A stretch of 6,014 bases of DNA from Bacteroidota bacterium. GTDB taxonomy: Bacteria; Bacteroidota; Bacteroidia; Cytophagales; Hymenobacteraceae. The position numbers and the translations under genes were made by a program. The notes under the pieces are model-generated. The model was not told the origin of the DNA, did no database searches, and was given only the letters and a program-made list of their open reading frames with translations. Location: contig JAFADQ010000065.1 in NCBI GenBank assembly GCA_023424725.1, positions 1-6,014 on the forward strand, written 5' to 3'. Of this stretch, positions 5,148-6,014 are shown piece after piece (the first letter of the stretch is position 1; the number at the start of each line of letters is the position of its first letter).

Positions 5148-5957
5148 TTACTTCCAGGCCTTTACTATCAAACCGGTTCCGGTTGGGTGCTTTTGGTTAG
5201 AATCGAGCCAGTTAAGCACAAAGCTGAGCGGGAAAACCGGCAGGTAATACAACGGCAGCAGCGCGAAAAACAGCTTCGAGGCGCCCAGCATTTGTATAGG
5301 GTATTTCATGCTCAGGCGCCAGCTAATTTTGCCGGGTATGCCGTACGAGTAACGCGCCTCTATCCTGTCGAAGCCGGCGGTGCGGAGCTTTTGCTGTATT
5401 TCGTTAATGTTGTAGCCGTCGCGCACGTGCTCGCCTATAAAAGAACCGTCTTCGTCGCCGTGCACATCGGAACCGCCCTGGTCGGATGGGGTAGAGATTA
5501 ACAACATGCCGCCCGGTTTAAGCGATGCGTGAATGTTTTTAAACACCTCTACATCTTCCAGAATATGCTCCATTACATCAACAGAAAGGGCAAGGTCGTA
5601 GGTGTTAGGCTGCTGAAAGGTAACCAGATCGGCTACTTCAAACTTTACATTGTCGCGGCCAATTTCAGAGAAAAACCGGTTGCAATCTGCCACCTGCTCG
5701 TCTTTAACATCTACGGCAAAAACTTCCCATTTTGGGCTCATGCCCGACATAAAGTAGCTGTACTGGCCGTAGCCCGAGCCGGCATCCAGTATTTTTATGG
5801 GCTCGTTCTTTTTATTGTCGGCCCAGGCGCGCAGCTCTTTGTGTACGTGCCAGGTACGAAGCAACAATAAATCGAGCAGGTTATAAAAAAGCTTGCGCAA
5901 AAAAGGCGTTTTATTAAAAACATCGCCCAGCGAGCGCTTTATCGGATCGTATTCCAT
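5148..5957 (-). CDS. class I SAM-dependent methyltransferase, 269 aa
   Basis: This is a Rossmann-fold methyltransferase of the Methyltransf_11/23 type; the substrate is unknown. Motif I is KILDAGSGYGQYS (55-67), with the acidic ribose-binding Asp83 in FAVDVK. An acidic VADL (108-111) fits motif III, and DLALSVDVMEHI (121-132) is motif IV with the EH pair typical of small-molecule and lipid methyltransferases. LKPGGMLLISTP (146-157) follows. The N-terminus has a hydrophobic Leu-rich helix (LLDLLLLRTW, 27-36). The C-terminus has a hydrophobic stretch (about 229-250) that may bind the membrane, which would suit a quinone, lipid or glycolipid substrate; this is inference. ATG 5957 is the chosen start, but the frame stays open for 19 more codons to the window edge, so an upstream start cannot be excluded. 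The gene is followed by the REP doublet, 281 bp before the permease, so co-transcription with the permease is doubtful. Confidence 0.88.
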   Translation of the reverse strand: MEYDPIKRSLGDVFNKTPFLRKLFYNLLDLLLLRTWHVHKELRAWADNKKNEPIKILDAGSGYGQYSYFMSGMSPKWEVFAVDVKDEQVADCNRFFSEIGRDNVKFEVADLVTFQQPNTYDLALSVDVMEHILEDVEVFKNIHASLKPGGMLLISTPSDQGGSDVHGDEDGSFIGEHVRDGYNINEIQQKLRTAGFDRIEARYSYGIPGKISWRLSMKYPIQMLGASKLFFALLPLYYLPVFPLSFVLNWLDSNQKHPTGTGLIVKAWK

Positions 5958-6014
5958 GATGGCGTATTGAGTAGTGCGTATTTGGTTGTTGGCCGCCCAG
6001 GTTGGTTGAAATAA

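Noticed and set aside
5424..5429. Second CACGTG as a parS site
   Set aside because: The flanks (GCG/CTC) lack the GTT...AAC arms and it lies within the methyltransferase coding sequence.
5085..5501. 138-codon plus-strand open frame across the REP pair and the methyltransferase 3' end
   Set aside because: Most of it is antisense to the methyltransferase and the rest lies in the repeat element. It shows no domain, and the real gene on the other strand explains the open frame.

Overview
The window looks like chromosomal DNA from a Bacteroidota bacterium, probably Cytophagales (a Pontibacter/Hymenobacter-like lineage is my guess). The reasons are a secreted FG-GAP repeat protein with a type IX secretion (Por) C-terminal sorting domain, the lack of Shine-Dalgarno sequences in front of clear genes, heavy use of TTA and AAA codons in moderate-GC DNA, and a LolC/E permease of the Bacteroidota type. 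No frameshifted gene, insertion sequence, CRISPR array or RNA gene was seen.

Layout. Positions 1-927 (+) hold the end of a surface-polysaccharide operon: the C-terminal third of a GT4 glycosyltransferase, then rfbC (dTDP-4-dehydrorhamnose 3,5-epimerase) 4 bp later, closed by a hairpin plus T-tract near 980-1014. Positions 928-1311 have no ATG on the plus strand. They carry weak promoter-like sequences and a candidate 56-codon membrane microprotein (1133-1303) ending 8 bp before the next gene. Positions 1312-3549 (+) encode a 745-residue exported beta-propeller-type protein with ten FG-GAP/VCBS calcium-loop motifs and a T9SS tail. It converges on the two minus-strand genes: a LolC/LolE-like FtsX-family permease (4866-3643, TTG start) and a class I SAM-dependent methyltransferase (5957-5148).

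The most interesting signals are in the gaps between genes. The 93-bp convergent gap (3550-3642) holds a bidirectional terminator whose hairpin tip matches the core of the chromosome-partition site parS (GTTnCACGTGnAAC) exactly. The 280-bp gap between the methyltransferase and the permease is dominated by a 201-bp element (4931-5131). Its ends are 31-bp inverted repeats (28/31 identical), each a GTAG tetranucleotide followed by a GGGCGAA/TTCGCCC hairpin, which is the architecture of a REP doublet (REPIN/BIME) mobilised by RAYT transposases. Related short repeats (GCAGATT and TTTGGAG) fill the rest of that gap up to the permease start codon.

Functionally the window is a junction. An envelope-polysaccharide operon ends, a stand-alone T9SS cargo gene follows, and a convergent pair (envelope lipoprotein export and a methyltransferase) comes in from the other side. 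The genes are ordinary for the phylum; the novelty, if any, lies in the putative parS, the REP pair and the small ORF.
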